DNA from: Halichoerus grypus
Taxonomy: Eukaryota; Chordata; Mammalia; Carnivora; Phocidae
Assembly (NCBI RefSeq): GCF_964656455.1
Contig: NC_135722.1
Span: 50,486,628 to 50,550,627 of the forward strand
Direction of reading: 5' to 3'
DNA: 64,000 nt
Part shown: piece by piece, positions 33,040-45,775 of the stretch
Layout: each line of letters starts with the position of its first letter
Position numbering within the stretch: position 1 is the stretch's first letter
Position numbers and translations under genes: made by a program
The notes under the pieces: generated by a model
What the model was told of the DNA's origin: nothing
Database searches by the model: none
Seen by the model: only the letters and a program-made list of their open reading frames with translations

Positions 33040-36000
33040 AGGGGTTGACTGTGAGTGGTGGGAAAGCAACCTGGATCTATCAAAGTTTCTCTTTTCTGTC
33101 AGTGTCTATTTCTCTCTGCTTTTCTGTTTCTGCTTCCTTTAAGAGACCGGGAATTTCCTGCTGCCTGGCTGTGGGAAAGACAGGCAAGATGAATGAGACA
33201 CCTAGACTTAGTTCCCTTTATCTCACTAAATCACAAAATTTAGTTGAGGCTTAGGCAGTAAACAGCACTTTCTTTCCTTTCACTAACAGGAGAGTGAAAC
33301 TTCGTACTGAGTTGAGAGAAACGGTTTGAGCTGATCAAATACAAAAACGACCTCTTAGTCCAGGTGGAGCTCATTTTCCTATCCAGGCTTCCTTTACGTG
33401 CTGTTGTGGGCTTGTTGGAAAACCTGGGACTGGGAAGAGCTCCTAAAGAACTCTCGAGGTTGACGCTAGCTACTGGTTGGAATGAGAGAATTAACCACGC
33501 TTTTATGAGGAAGGGTATTTCTAACTCTTGGATTTAGTGTCTTTTATGATGCAAGGTTGCAGGAAGGACCTTCTTCAGTTGGCGCAAGCTCTGGTTCTAA
33601 CTTTGGCATAATCACTTCTTAAAGTTAACCGCCCCCATCCTTGATAGGGTTACTGGTTGTTATCGTTCCTTTTGTGACTTAAAATATCCCATGTCAGAAG
33701 GAAGCTGTGGCTGGAGCCCATTGTCTTCCTGGTGCCTTCAGTAGGCTTACTTTATAGCTACTTTCTGCCTCTAAGCCATCCAAATCTTTGAGGAGTGACT
33801 CCTAATGTGCAGAGCATTTTATAGGATATTTGCCTTGTCTGAGATCTGTCTTTTATAAAGCCTTTCTTCAGGACCCCAGGGCTGTTAATCTGAACATTCC
33901 TTATTCTTTCTACCTTTCCTCTCAGGTAACTTGAAACCTGAGAAACACTTTGGTGTTCATTTAGGTTCTGATTCATTTTGTCTTGCTGGAACTGGAGAAG
34001 CGGGCTCTAAGGAAGTGGCTTTTACTGGGGGGTAATTCTCCTATTCCTGTTGTTCATCTCTCCCTTTCTCTTTCAAACTCCTGATTTGGTATCTACATCA
34101 TCGTAGAAGCACATGATTCCTCCTGTGTACTTTCTTGGCTGCTAGCTGTTCCAGTCCTTGACATTCTTTGTCTCAAGTGACCTATTGCAATCTTTTTCTG
34201 CCATTGGATTTTAGATGAGAGTAGATCATAACAATACTGCTAAGTCCAGTCTTAAGCGTTTTTGTGGGATCCTAGACCCAAGAGTTCCCTTTCCTACTTC
34301 CTTATTTTAAACCTACAGATACTTCAAGAATCTCTACTTGAGAACCCCATTTTCTCCTAGGGTTTTGTATTCAGATACTGCTCAGCCTGAAGGGTCTCTA
34401 CTTAATCTCTTAATACTGATTTAAGCAACAAGATCTCTGGAATGTATATGAGCTCTATAGGGGATGGAATTGGACCAGTAGGTGGGATTGTGATGCGGAT
34501 CTAGAACCTTTGCTCTTTCCCTCATGCTCAGGCTACTTATGTACTCATGGAATGAATCCTGATACAAGCAGAAGAGGCTGTGAAATGCACTGAGAACCTA
34601 CTGAGAGGTGAAATCTAAGGGCCTGTTCCTATAGGGAGACTCCTTTGTCTATCCCTTAAAACAGATTTTAAAAGTTTTTTTTCCTTGAAGTGTAGGAGCA
34701 GTTACTCCTGTCTGATGGATGAGCTGTGTCCTTAATTCAGAAACTCAGGTGCTGTTGATCACTTATTAACCAGACTCTCAACCCAGCAGAGTTGGATAGC
34801 CTCACCTGTGGCTGCCTTCTCCTGGAGAGCTTATGTTGACCCAGTGTAAAATGAAAACTGTTTTGTGACTCGTGATAGGGATACCTTAGAATCTGTTTCC
34901 TAGTAACTGTCATAGTCTTGGATCTAGATAAAGTCCTACAGCAGACCAACCACCTCCTGACAATGCCAGTTACAGTGATGGAGAGTGGCTGCTGACATTT
35001 TGGGGGAAGAAAGGTGGTAAAGACCTGGATCAAAGGTTGAAGGAGTTTGGAGCAGGGAAGAAGAGAGCAGGGACAACTGAGACCTGCTGGGTCCAGGAGA
35101 AGGTGCTCCTTGTAATAGGGCACCATAGCTATTGGTAGCCTCAAGGATTCCCCTGAGGAAATGCAGCAGTACTATGGGAGGAGTTGCTGCTCAACCTAAC
35201 ACACATCTTAGCAACTGGCACTTAGAGACATGACATTACATCCCAGTGGAGATCTTCTATTTCCTGACTTGTTCACGGTATTGCTTTGGTCTTACCATAG
35301 GACTTTTTTTCCCTTAGGAACTGAAATTTGATGGTTCAGTTGGTGGTTCACTAGATTTCTGTACCTGAGTAATGTTTTCAGCTGAAGACTATTCAGATCA
35401 CCTGGGAGCTTTTTGTTTGCAGTCCTTAGCTGATGGCTCCTGAGCTGAGTTCAATTTAGGATGCTTTTTTAAAGCAGTCTTAAACTTGTACTGTTTGGTT
35501 TTTGTAACAACAGTCTAGGTCAGAGCAGGGATAACAGTCATTTTCAGAAAACATGCCAAGGTGACTGCATCTTCAGGTCTCATTGTGGTGTTCTGTCACA
35601 GACAATCCCAAGCCCCCATCAACGGCTTCCCTATGGTTTGCATGTCCTGCATTGGTACCAAGATTTCACTTGAGTAGATCAAGATAAGAAGCCTCCCTTT
35701 TGGGAACAGGAAAGCCCGGACTCCCTTTACACAGACCTACACTGAAGGCCTTTCTGCAATGGGATACCTGAATTTCCTGTAGCCCTTACTAATGACTGCA
35801 GTGCACATACCTTTCATGAACCCCTTCTTATCCACCTTCAAAAATGCTTGATTTCTGACTATATACAACTAGAATAGGAGAAAAATTCATGATGCAAGCT
35901 ATTACCTTTTCTCCTTCCTGTACCTATAAGCAGACTTGTGATTACCTGCCTTACTCTAAACTTTTATAGAGTTGGTGACATCAGTAGCCATAAAGTGTGT

Positions 36001-36040
36001 GTGGGGGGGGATGTGTTGGTGGGAACATATGGTTAATCCA
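33040..36040. other. Unassigned sequence, possibly degenerate retroelement
   Basis: No gene found. A block at 34741-34925 resembles 38770-38960 in the same orientation (shared patterns such as 'cctcacctgtggctgccttc' against 'cctcacctgcagctaccttc'). This points to an old repeat family, perhaps LTR-type, that I cannot name. Confidence 0.35.
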
Positions 36041-36053
36041 AATATAGTACATG

Positions 36054-36790
36054 TCAATTTTTGCCATTCTAATTGACAAGGCAAACAACAAATGTTGGAG
36101 AGGATGTGGAGAAAGGGGAACCCTCTTACACTGTTAGTGGGAAGGCACGTTGGTGCAACCACTTTGGAAAAGAGTGTGGAGGTTCCTCAAAAAATTAAAT
36201 AGACCTACCCTATGACCCAGCAATTGCACTACTGGGTATTTGCCCCAAAGATACAGATGTAGTGAAAAGAAAGGCCACATGCACCCCAATGTTCACAGCA
36301 GAAATGTTCACAATACCCAAACTGTGGAAAGAGCCGAGATGCCCTTCCACAGATGAATGGATAAAGATGATGTGGTCTATATATATATGGAATATTACTC
36401 AGATATCAGAAAGGATGAATACCCAAATTTTGCATCAACATGGAAGGAACTGGAGGGTATTATGCTAAGTGAAATAAGTCCGAGAAAGACAATTATATAG
36501 TTTCACTTATATGTGGAACATAAAGAATAACATGGAGGACATTAGGAGAAGGAAGGGAAAAATGAAGGGGGGGAATCGGAGGGGGAGACAAACCATGAGA
36601 GAATATGGACTCTGGGAAGCTGAGGGTTACAGAGGGGAGGGGGTGGGGGGATGCGTTAGCCCAGTGATGGGTATTAAGGGGGTCACGAATTGAATGGAGC
36701 ACTGGGTGTTATACATAAACAATGAATCATGGAACACTACATCAAAAACTAATAATGTACTGTATGGTGACTAACCTAACATAATAAAAA
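36054..36790 (+). mobile_element. 5'-truncated carnivore L1
   Basis: Sense ORF2 end ('aacaaatgttggagaggatg', 'gacccagcaattgcactact') and 3' UTR with a short A tail. The target duplication is aatatagtacatg (36041-36053) and aatacagtacatg (36791-36803), one mismatch. Frame-broken. Confidence 0.93.
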
Positions 36791-36809
36791 AATACAGTAC
36801 ATGATTTTT

Positions 36810-39012
36810 TTCCTTCTAGCTGCTGTTACTTGTTGCTTGGTCATATTTGTAATCTCTCCTGCAATGACTTTAATAATGTATATTCTTCATCACTTGGTTG
36901 TCAAATAACAAGCCACAAACACCCATCCTTCTGGAAATAGGTCTTGTAAGCAGTCACCTTCCTCACCGGTGACTGCCTAATGTTCAAAAAGGTTTTTTAT
37001 CCTTGCCCACAAAGATCATCTTCAGACTTATCCAGGTTCCTTTAGAACTTTGCATTTGGTTCCTGCAGTTGGAACTTTGCTTAACAGTCTCTAGTTTTCG
37101 GAACCCACAAACTCTGGTGTACTATGGGAATCCCATTCCTGCTTGCCTCTACTGCTGGATCAATGAGAGGATGACCGCTTAATCTCCATGTCCATGAAGT
37201 CTGACCTCTACACCCCCATGAAGGGAGCAGCATTGAAAGAAACCCATCTAACTGCTCTCCACCTCTCACTGGCCCTTTCACAAGGGATGCTTATCAATCC
37301 ATCGGCTTCATGGTGACTGCAAAAGTCAAGTACTTGTCCACATTGTCCTAAGTAGTTGCCTCTAATCCTGGTGTCCTCTGTAGCCTATAGGTGAAAGGTG
37401 ACTTCTTTATGAAGTGGGCTAGTGTTTGCTCAGCCCTTTAAACTATCCCCTTGGATTGAGAAGCAGACAGGTGGTGAATGGCTTTAGATCTTGGTCCCGT
37501 ATCCAATTCAGTTTAATTAGTCAAACCAATACTTCAATTCCTATGGTGAGGCAATTGAGTATGTTTGTTAGAAGCCTGGATTCTCATGTCAGACTATCTG
37601 AGCTTGATTCAGAGCTCTACTACTTAGGACTTGTGTGTCCTCTGAAACTAACCTCTGCTGCTCAGTGCCTGTAAAATCCGGATGATAGTACTTAGACTAC
37701 AAGATGGTCATGAAAACTAAGGGAGTAAACAAATGTAAAGAGCTTAGAGTAGCTAATTGATAACAGGCACTAAAATATTGACTTGGCTCACAAGCCTTAA
37801 GTGTTTATGTACCTATAGGAGAAGGAATGTTACTAGCACTTGGGAACCCCAGCACTTCTACAGTTTGTCCACACCAACTCTCTATTTCCTGGGAAATACC
37901 AATCTCTGTCCTTTCTCCATATCTTCACACTTCCAGTTTCTTCAGTCTGGAAGAGTTCTTCGTCTAGGTGTAGTTATGTCTTCTATCACTTAGCTATCAG
38001 CTATCGCTTGGAGGAATCTTGTTTGTTTTTATTTGTTTAATGATGCCCTTTCTCCTGCTAGACTAACTCGTACTGTGAGAACATGTTCACCTCTATATGA
38101 CCAATAGCTGAAACATTGTAGTGGCAGAATATATTTCAATATATTGGCTAAGTGAAAACCAATGCAGGAGACTCCCACCAAAAGACCAGAAATGAGAGGA
38201 TCCCCTAGGGAGAGTGGAAGCAGGTCAAGAATGATACCACGGAGTTTGGGCTAGGAAAGAAGGTCCAGGAAGTTCAGATACAGCTGCTCTGTCCCTAGGG
38301 AGAAGGGTTATGCTATGCAGTCTGGAGTGTGATGCAGTAGTGGAGGCTTAAAAGCCTATGTTCCCAAAATTCCCCCCCACCCCAGGAAGCAACTCCAGCT
38401 GTAAAGGCAACAATGTAGTAGGGAGTCTGTAGTTCATTTAGCAGGAAAATCAAACCAGCTTCTAGAAGTGGACTGAAGTAGTTAGCAAAAATGTACAGGG
38501 TGAATTGAATAAGGAGAAATCATTAAGGAATTTAATTATGCATCCAAATTTGGCATCCTGCTTTCAGCCTTCACATCTGATTATGGGTTCTCACCTAACA
38601 ACAAGAGAAGATCCCAAGTATTTTTCCTTGGGCTGCATGAAAAGATAATTCTTCCTGAATGTTTGAGGGTTGACCCATGTCATCAGACTCCAATTCCAGG
38701 ATGAAGGTTCATAATTGTATCTTGTAAGAAATTCCAGAACCACTGTATCCCTAAATATAGCAGCTCGCAAAAGCCTTTCAGCACTTACTAATGAGACTGT
38801 TGACCAGGCAGGGTTAGACTGTCCTCACCTGCAGCTACCTTCCTTTGGCAAGCTGATCTGGATCCAGTGTAACTCAAATGAAGTCTTCTGTGTCAGGCTG
38901 TGATGGCCCTTGATTAGGCATATCTTAGGATCCTGTGATTCCTGCCACTTGAGAATGGAGCAAAGCAGCCTCTCCTCTTTGCTACTCCAAGCTCACTGTG
39001 CTCCATAACCTG
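36810..39012. other. Unassigned intergenic sequence with a MIR
   Basis: MIR at 37570-37790 (separate entry), the second copy of the repeated block at 38770-38960, otherwise nothing recognised. Confidence 0.4.
37570..37790 (+). repeat. MIR SINE
   Basis: Order in sense: 'gaagcctggattctcatgtc', 'cagagctctactacttagga', 'cctgtaaaatccggatgata', then 'gtaaagagcttagag'. It is a near-complete old MIR. Confidence 0.75.
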
Positions 39013-39041
39013 AAAGGAACAGATGAACTCAAACAGCTGAG

Positions 39042-39124
39042 TTGAGGGTGTTTTACCCAACTAATGAATCGTTGAACACTACATCAGAAACTAATGATGT
39101 ACTATATGTTGGCTAACTGAACAT
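39042..39124 (+). mobile_element. 83-bp L1 tail insertion with 29-bp flanking duplication
   Basis: Only the extreme 3' end of a carnivore L1 ('gaacactacatcagaaacta', 'tatgttggctaactgaacat') is present. The 29-bp flanks 39013-39041 and 39125-39153 are the same except for one base, which marks a target duplication, longer than usual for L1. Confidence 0.88.
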
Positions 39125-39462
39125 AAAGGAACAGATGAAATCAAACAGCTGAGCAGACTTCATGAGTGCTGCACACAGTAACTCGTTTTTCTAAACAGGT
39201 GGGAATAGATGTTATCAGCCCTCCCAAAACACAAAACTTCCCCTTCCTGAGGTTGACATTAACAGTGGAACAGGCACAAGCAACCAGATCAGAATAGAGC
39301 ATCAGCTTTATTAATGCACAATCAAATCTTTTTCTTTTGGAAAGGAATAAATCCAAAAGGACCGGAAATGTTCATTTCTGAGAAAGAAGACAGAAACCCT
39401 CATGGGAGAAAGCAGAGAAGACAAGGAACAGGGGTTTTCTCCTGCTCTCCTCTCCAAAGCAA

Positions 39463-39492
39463 GAGGTTTTTGTTTTTGTTTTTGTTTTTGTT
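39463..39492 (+). repeat. (GTTTTT)n simple repeat
   Basis: About four units of GTTTTT after gaggttttt. Confidence 0.85.
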
Positions 39493-40784
39493 CCCCACCC
39501 TCCCCCCAACTACTGAGCTTAATATCAATTGTAATTCTATTCTAGTTCTCTAGAGGAGACCAGCTGGGTAATAGGATACTCCTGTTTCTAACATGATTTA
39601 TAACTACTTCCTAAACAACCATTTTTATATATTCATGCTAGTGATGTTTGATTCCTTTGTTCCTAAAAGCCTCTCAAATCAAACAACCTGGACCAACTAA
39701 CATAATGCCGCCTACTTGTGCATAGCTCTAGAAACTTGGAGTCCCATACCTCACACCATTGATTTCTAGAACACATGAAACTTGATTTTTTTTTTTAATG
39801 GTCAAACCATGAAAATGCAATCCTGGCTTAGAAGTGGTAAGGAGAACTAAGCTCTTGGGGGAAAAAATAATTCCATCTGCCAATCCTTAAAACACTCGTA
39901 TTGAAGTTTCTAGGCTCCTACCCTCCATGTGGGCCTCAAAACCCTGGGAAAGTATGGCTGCCCATTCAGTCCAAGGTCTGAAGAAGAGGGGATTCTGACC
40001 CCAGGGTATGCTTTGCTTTTCCTCCAGACTCTCCCTTACCCTAGAAGGTAAGGGTAATTTCTTATACTTTAGCTTCAACCCCATGAAGTTAACCAAGACA
40101 CTTGTAATACAGTCACTGAGTATTTCATGATAATTTCTGGGGACAAACCCAGGATATTCTGTTATCTAATGATGGATCAGTGCTGTCCTCTAACCTAGAA
40201 TTGTATAATTACATGCTTTGAGAGTATGTCCCAACCTCTAAGGTTTTTAAATCCCAGAGTCTCCCAGAAGACTCCTACTTGCCTCTACCAGTGGTTTGGT
40301 CATTTGTCTCCAGGCAGTGTTTATCATGCAGTCCCAATTCCATCACTTCTTATACCTTTATCTGTAACAAAGATGCTGTGGGAACTCATCCTTTTCTACC
40401 ATGGTGATAACAGAGATGCTGGCTAAATCTTGTCAGGCTTGGGATGAACTACTTCGGGGGCAATGTGTCCCTATTGTGGAGGCTTCTGTTGGATGGAGCC
40501 CCTTGACTGAGCTAAGTTAGGAAGACTCCTTCCCATTATGGATGAATGAACTTAGTAAGTTCCTTAAGTCTGAATTTACAGGGTCCAAGGAGGATCAAGG
40601 GTGGGAAACCAAGAACAAACCCAGTATTTGCATAATATATACAGAGTGATTGTGTAAAATGTGCAAATTTAAGCTGCCTATCAAGAAAATATAAATAGCT
40701 ACACTTAGTGCTCAGAAAATGGAGTGTTCTCTCATTTTCCTAACCACCAAATTGATCCTTGTTGGGAAGAGTACAATGTGGAAT

Positions 40785-41040
40785 AAGTGGTAAAAGTGGA
40801 CATCCTTGTTTTGTTCCTGATCTTAGAGGAAAAGCTGTTTTTCACCATTGAATAAAATATCTGTATTCTTCATATATGGCCTGTATTATGGAGGGGTATA
40901 TTCCCCCCAAGCCCACTTTGTTGAGGGTTTTTATTGTGACTTAAATGTTGAACTTTGAAATGCTTTTTCTGCTGGTCATGTTTTTTCTGGTTAACCTATC
41001 AGCTATATATTAAGCTGTGGTTTATTTTTCAAATCTATAG
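40785..41040 (-). mobile_element. Old L1 ORF2 fragment, reversed
   Basis: The text 'gtggacatccttgttttgtt', 'cctgatcttagaggaaaagc' and 'aatgctttttctgctggtca' is the reversed reverse-transcriptase region of an ancient L1. Strongly diverged. Confidence 0.7.
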
Positions 41041-41819
41041 AATTTATCACCTCTGTGGTTTCTAGCTGGGCCTTCTATAGACTTCTCTGTGACCCAAACT
41101 TTGGAGACACAATAGCAATGTCATGGACTTCCAGATAGCCTTAGGTCGAATGTGGTAGTTGGCAATGATCTTAACCCTTCTGGAAACATTGTTCTTCTGG
41201 CCTATAGTAGTATAAAATGAGGTACCAATTTCAGAACTGCTAAATACTGCAGGATCTTCATATAGTATCTACTTGACTAGCACTCTCTTCTGGTAGTTGC
41301 TTTCTGATGGATGTTCGTGTGCTCTATAAAGATACTTTGATCTATACCCATATGTCCATCTACCTATCTCTACCCTATACCACCTTATCTTCAGTTTTCC
41401 TCCTTCTGGGCCTCTGACTAGGAGTCAAGCCATTTGCCATTGCCCATTAGTATACATGTATGTATTTAAACTTCACAATGAAGACTCTTACATAAAATGG
41501 ATGCACTGGCTGAAGCTGAAGTGGGAGGATTTACTCCTCTCCACTGTTTAAGGTTACTCTTGAGTGAGATGACTGTGCAGCAGCCGTCCATCTTTGACTT
41601 GAAATACCAAGTAGGTCTAGGAGTCAAACTTAGGTATTTTCTTATTTCCCATGCTCTGAAGTGTGTGTAACCTAAGGCCTCCAACAAGCTACATTTCAAG
41701 TGTTTAATACCCATGTGTGGCTACTGGCTACTAAATTGAACAGCACAGATGATAGAACCCTTTCTTCATCATGGAACACTGGAAAACCACAGCTCCAGAA
41801 CTGAGCTATAGTATGACAA

Positions 41820-42660
41820 AGTGAAAGCTAACTAGCCTTCAGGCGAAATTACCGATGTGCCCAGTGTTCATTTCAGGTGAATGAAAAAAGCATCTGAGCC
41901 CCATAGGCTGTAGAAAAGTATCCACCAAATCAATGGCTGTGTGCCATGCAACTGTGGGTGGTAATGTGCTCTAACAAAACCCATCTGGCAACACAGCTTA
42001 ATTGGGGCTAATAGTCTGTAGGGTAATTCTGCAGGATCTAACTGTTCTCGGTGCCATACTGAAGCATTAGATTAGATGGAGATGTGATGAAGACTACCAC
42101 CCCTGCATCCTTTAGGTCATTTTAAAGTGTCACTAATTTTATCCCTCAAATATACAATAGCTTCACTTACTATCTTACCCAGAGAAAGGGGAGGTTCCAA
42201 AGGCTTCTCTCTGGCCTTCTCCACTACAGCTCTTGATTCATAGGCCAAGCCGCTGAATAGATATGGATATCCATTCTGACTATACATTCAGGTAAGGTGA
42301 ATCTTCTTCATAAGTTGCATCCCAGAACCAGAGGACCCACTACAAGCTGGCTACTGACCAGAAATCCACTTATTACCTGGCTCTCCTATGCCTCCATTCT
42401 GACAGGAGAACCATAATTTATCTTTGGGTTTCTGGGTATCAATGTTACCTAGGACTTGTGTCAAACATTCTCTAATGGTTATCCCTTTTTCCACTGGCAA
42501 TGGTCTGAATAAATGGCTGTAGGTCCCTTAGAAGTGTAGAATCACCATGCACTCTACCCAAGGTTCTACTGAGTTTTTCCTCCCAGGAGGGGAGACATTC
42601 AATCAGTTCCAAGTCTAAACACAAGGCAAAGGATTATGAATTGGGTAAACTGCCCTTAGC
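41820..42660 (-). pseudogene. Degenerate endogenous retrovirus pol-like segment
   Basis: 42390-42610 resembles 58990-59330 in the same orientation: both share an 'accataatt' block, a 'caatggtctgaataaatggc'-like against 'cagcctaaacaaatggccat'-like block, then a 'tcccttagaagtg' or 'cctttagggaat' block. The second copy lies in a likely ERV. No frame is open. The assignment rests on this internal similarity and is tentative. Confidence 0.4.
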
Positions 42661-43129
42661 CTCCTGACCATCTTGACTTTTTTTTTTTTGGTACAGATGG
42701 AGTAGTTCTGTTGTCGTCATCCTAGGTAGATAGGAAACACATGTTAATAGAACACCTTTGACAGCTGCCTGCTATGCCATACCAATTAATTGTATTACTT
42801 TTCACCAACATATCATCCCAATACACCATCAGTAAATCTTAATGATCAGACTGCTACCAGGGGTTATCTGTGCTTCTCCTACAACAGGGATGAGGGTCTT
42901 CATTAGCAGACAGGCAGCAGGTGTTACAACTCTAACATCTTACTTTAAGTATGTACTTTCTTGAATCTCTCCCAGTACCAAATGTTAGGGTTGTGCAGGA
43001 TATTTAAGTAGTACCCCATGGAAGGGAGGGAAAAGTTGGCAGAGGAAAAAAAAGAAACTATGATGCAGATCTAATAGTAGCCTTGACCAACTCCTCCAGG
43101 AGCAGTTTTTAGAATGGCTTTTCAGTTTT

Positions 43130-43426
43130 GTTTTGTTTTGTTTAATTTAATTTTATTATGTTATGTTAGCCACCATACAATACATCATTAGTTTTTGATG
43201 TAGTGATCCACGATTCATTGTTTTCGTATAACACCCAGTACTCCATGCAGTATGTGCCCTCCTTAATACCTGTCACTGGGCTAACACATCCCCCCCACCC
43301 CCCTCCCCTCTAAAACCCCCAGTCTGTTTCTCAGAGTCCATAGTCTCTCATGGTTCATCTCTCCCTCCAATTCCCCCCCCCCTTCATTTTTCCCTTCCTT
43401 CTCATGTCCTCCATGCTATTCCTTAT
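43130..43426 (-). mobile_element. Truncated L1 3' end with target duplication
   Basis: Reversed L1 3' UTR ('catcattagtttttgatgta', 'gataacaccc'-type end). The flanks ggcttttcagtttt (43116-43129) and ggcctttcagtttt (43427-43440) are the target duplication, one mismatch. Confidence 0.93.
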
Positions 43427-43444
43427 GGCCTTTCAGTTTTATCC

Positions 43445-44372
43445 TAAGTTGGGCCACATTAACCATGATGTTTCACCCCTTCAGTCATTGGGCTGCCCTA
43501 AGTGAGATGTGGCCTTGAAATCTGAGGCTGAGATAATCCCTGGAGAGGCCAGCAGCTAAAGTTTGCTTTGGGTCACATTTGGGGCAATAAGTCCTTCACA
43601 AGGAAGGTCTTGGGTGGCACGTCAGTATCTACTACACTTGATAAGAAGATATATGCAAATCTCCTCTTGTGTCTTAGGCCTTAAACTTCAAGTTTCTTAA
43701 GCTCCATGAGTCCAGCCAAATCAATCTTATTATTGCATGAAAAAAAAATTCAGAAGTCTGATTTTTCAGAACCCTAACTCAAATATTCATCCTTATATGA
43801 CTGGGAAGAGATAGAAAATACCCATGACCCCCTTTATGGGTCAAGAAAAATAATAAAACTTCTTGTGCTTTATCTTTCAAGCTAGTGGCTTGACCTCTGG
43901 TTGGTCCTTTAGTACAGAGCCTTATAAAGCTGCTCAAAGAGGACTAAATATGGACTCTGCCAGACTCAATTCTCAAAGTAATGGACTCCTTGGTCTATAG
44001 AAGGCCCTTACTTCCCTATCCATAAACTGGCCCTTTCCTACCCCTTCTTGCTCATCTCCTCAGCTCAGATGGACAAATAGCCACCGGCAGATGGTGTTTC
44101 AGGAGGGTTAATGGTAGGACCATGGATTGGGTTAGGTGACAAGAGAGGTGACTAGTCCTGGCCTCCGTTGCTTTCAGAAACCAGCCATCTCCAGCTCCCC
44201 ACCCCAATTTATCCCAGAACTTTTTATTCAGTCCTTGACATAAGGCTTCAATTTGTGTCCACTTGGCAACATTAACCATACCTGATATTTCTAAAGCAGA
44301 AATCCAGTCCCTGTCTCTTAGCCTCCTCACACATTCTACTGGCACTCCTTCAGGATTTGCTTTAATGTTCTT
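43445..44372. other. Unassigned intergenic sequence
   Basis: No gene found. The minus-strand frame at 44345-44052 has no family features that I recognise; the texture would allow decayed retroviral sequence, but nothing can be shown. Confidence 0.35.
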
Positions 44373-44389
44373 CCATTGGTATTAGTTTT

Positions 44390-44583
44390 TTTTTTTAAAG
44401 ATTTTATTTATTCATTTGAGACACAGAGATAAAGAGAGCATGAGCAGTGGGAGAGGCAGAGGGAGAGGAAGAAGCAGACTCCCCGCTGAGTCAGGAGCCC
44501 GATGTGGGGCTCGATCCCAGGATCCTGGGATCATGACCTGAGCCGAAGGCAGACGCTTAACCATCTGAGCCACCCAGGCGCCC
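44390..44583 (-). mobile_element. Can-SINE with exact 17-bp target duplication
   Basis: T tail and reversed body ending 'gagccacccaggcgcccc'. The target duplication ccattggtattagtttt is exact at 44373-44389 and 44584-44600. Confidence 0.96.
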
Positions 44584-44633
44584 CCATTGGTATTAGTTTT
44601 ACCTGAAGATCCAGCAAGCTTATGCTTACCAAT

Positions 44634-44662
44634 GTTGTTTTGTTTTGTTTTGTTTTGTTTTC
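44634..44662 (+). repeat. (GTTTT)n simple repeat
   Basis: Five to six units of GTTTT. Confidence 0.9.
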
Positions 44663-44974
44663 CTATAGAGGTACCTAAGCCATTTTGTTCAGGTTTTTTT
44701 GATGGGCAACAAACCTCTGCCTACCCAAACGCTTGGGTTGAGCACTTGGTTTGTAATCTCCTGGAGAATTTTCCATCTCCTATCTTGTTTCTGAGTCTGT
44801 TGGAGAAATCCTGAAACAAGAACATTCTCAGCTGAATATTAGAAGTATGAATGGTTTCTTGCCTCCTGAAATGGGATTAGTCAAGGATATTTCAGGCTAC
44901 AGGTGAAGAACTTCTTGTGGCAAGGAAAGAACATATTTTCCTTTTTTTTTTTTTTTAAGATTTTTCTAATGGTG

Positions 44975-45130
44975 ATGACAATAGGTGATCATTTACTAAA
45001 CACTTGTTACGTGCTAGAGACCCTGCTAGGTGTTTTGTCTAATTTACATAACACCACTAAAAATCCTATCATTCTGCAATGAAGATAGGGAGGCTTAGGA
45101 AAGTTAAGTAAATCTTCAAGATTGTGAAAT
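44975..45130 (-). repeat. MIR SINE fragment
   Basis: The text 'cacttgttacgtgctagaga', 'aatttacataacaccactaa' and 'gggaggcttaggaaagttaa' follows reversed MIR order. Confidence 0.6.
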
Positions 45131-45199
45131 AGAAGGGAAAGAAGTCAACAAAGTAGATCTTTGCCATATTGGCAAATTCTCATACTCTCTCTCTGGCTG

Positions 45200-45540
45200 C
45201 TGAAATTTTGTACAGACTGTTCCCTCAGCCTAAAATGTTCTCCAAACAGATTTTCTTACAGAGGAGTCTTTCTCATTGTTGAAAAATGTTCTTCCAGACA
45301 GAGTTCTTTATTCATCTATGGTATCCTTCTTTTGCATCCAGTCCCCTTTCTTATGTCCATGGTGTACTTATCAGTCTGATTATCCCAATGTTTTTTACTT
45401 GTGAAATGTCTATTACTACTTCTTCAATGAAAGCTCCATGAAGTCTTGGGACCTTACCTTTTTTCTCTATTGTATTTCCAGAACTGAGTGTACTTCTTGA
45501 TATGTAATAAATGCTTATTAAATGTTGATTAAATGACTGA
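45200..45540 (+). repeat. L2 LINE 3' end
   Basis: The text 'gaaagctccatgaagtcttg', 'attgtatttccagaactgag' and 'atgtaataaatgcttattaa' is the well-known L2 3' terminus in sense. Confidence 0.75.
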
Positions 45541-45594
45541 GTCCTGACAGAAAAATATCTGAGTATGGATGGCCTTTAAAGCCAAGACAATGAG

Positions 45595-45775
45595 GGGCGC
45601 CTGGGTGGCTCAGTTGGTTGGGCGACTGCCTTCGGCTCAGGTCATGATCCTGGAGTCCCGGGATCGAGTCCCGCATCGGGCTCCCTGCTCAGCGGGGAGT
45701 CTGCTTCTCCCTCTGACCCTCCTCCCTCTCATGCTCTCTGTCTCTCATTCTCTCTCAAATAAATTAAAAAAAAAA
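45595..45775 (+). mobile_element. Can-SINE with exact 17-bp target duplication
   Basis: The head 'gggcgcctgggtggctcagt' is followed by an intact tRNA-like part, a CT-rich part and a pure A tail. The target duplication aaagccaagacaatgag is exact at 45578-45594 and 45776-45792. Together with the conserved body this suggests a young copy. Confidence 0.96.
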
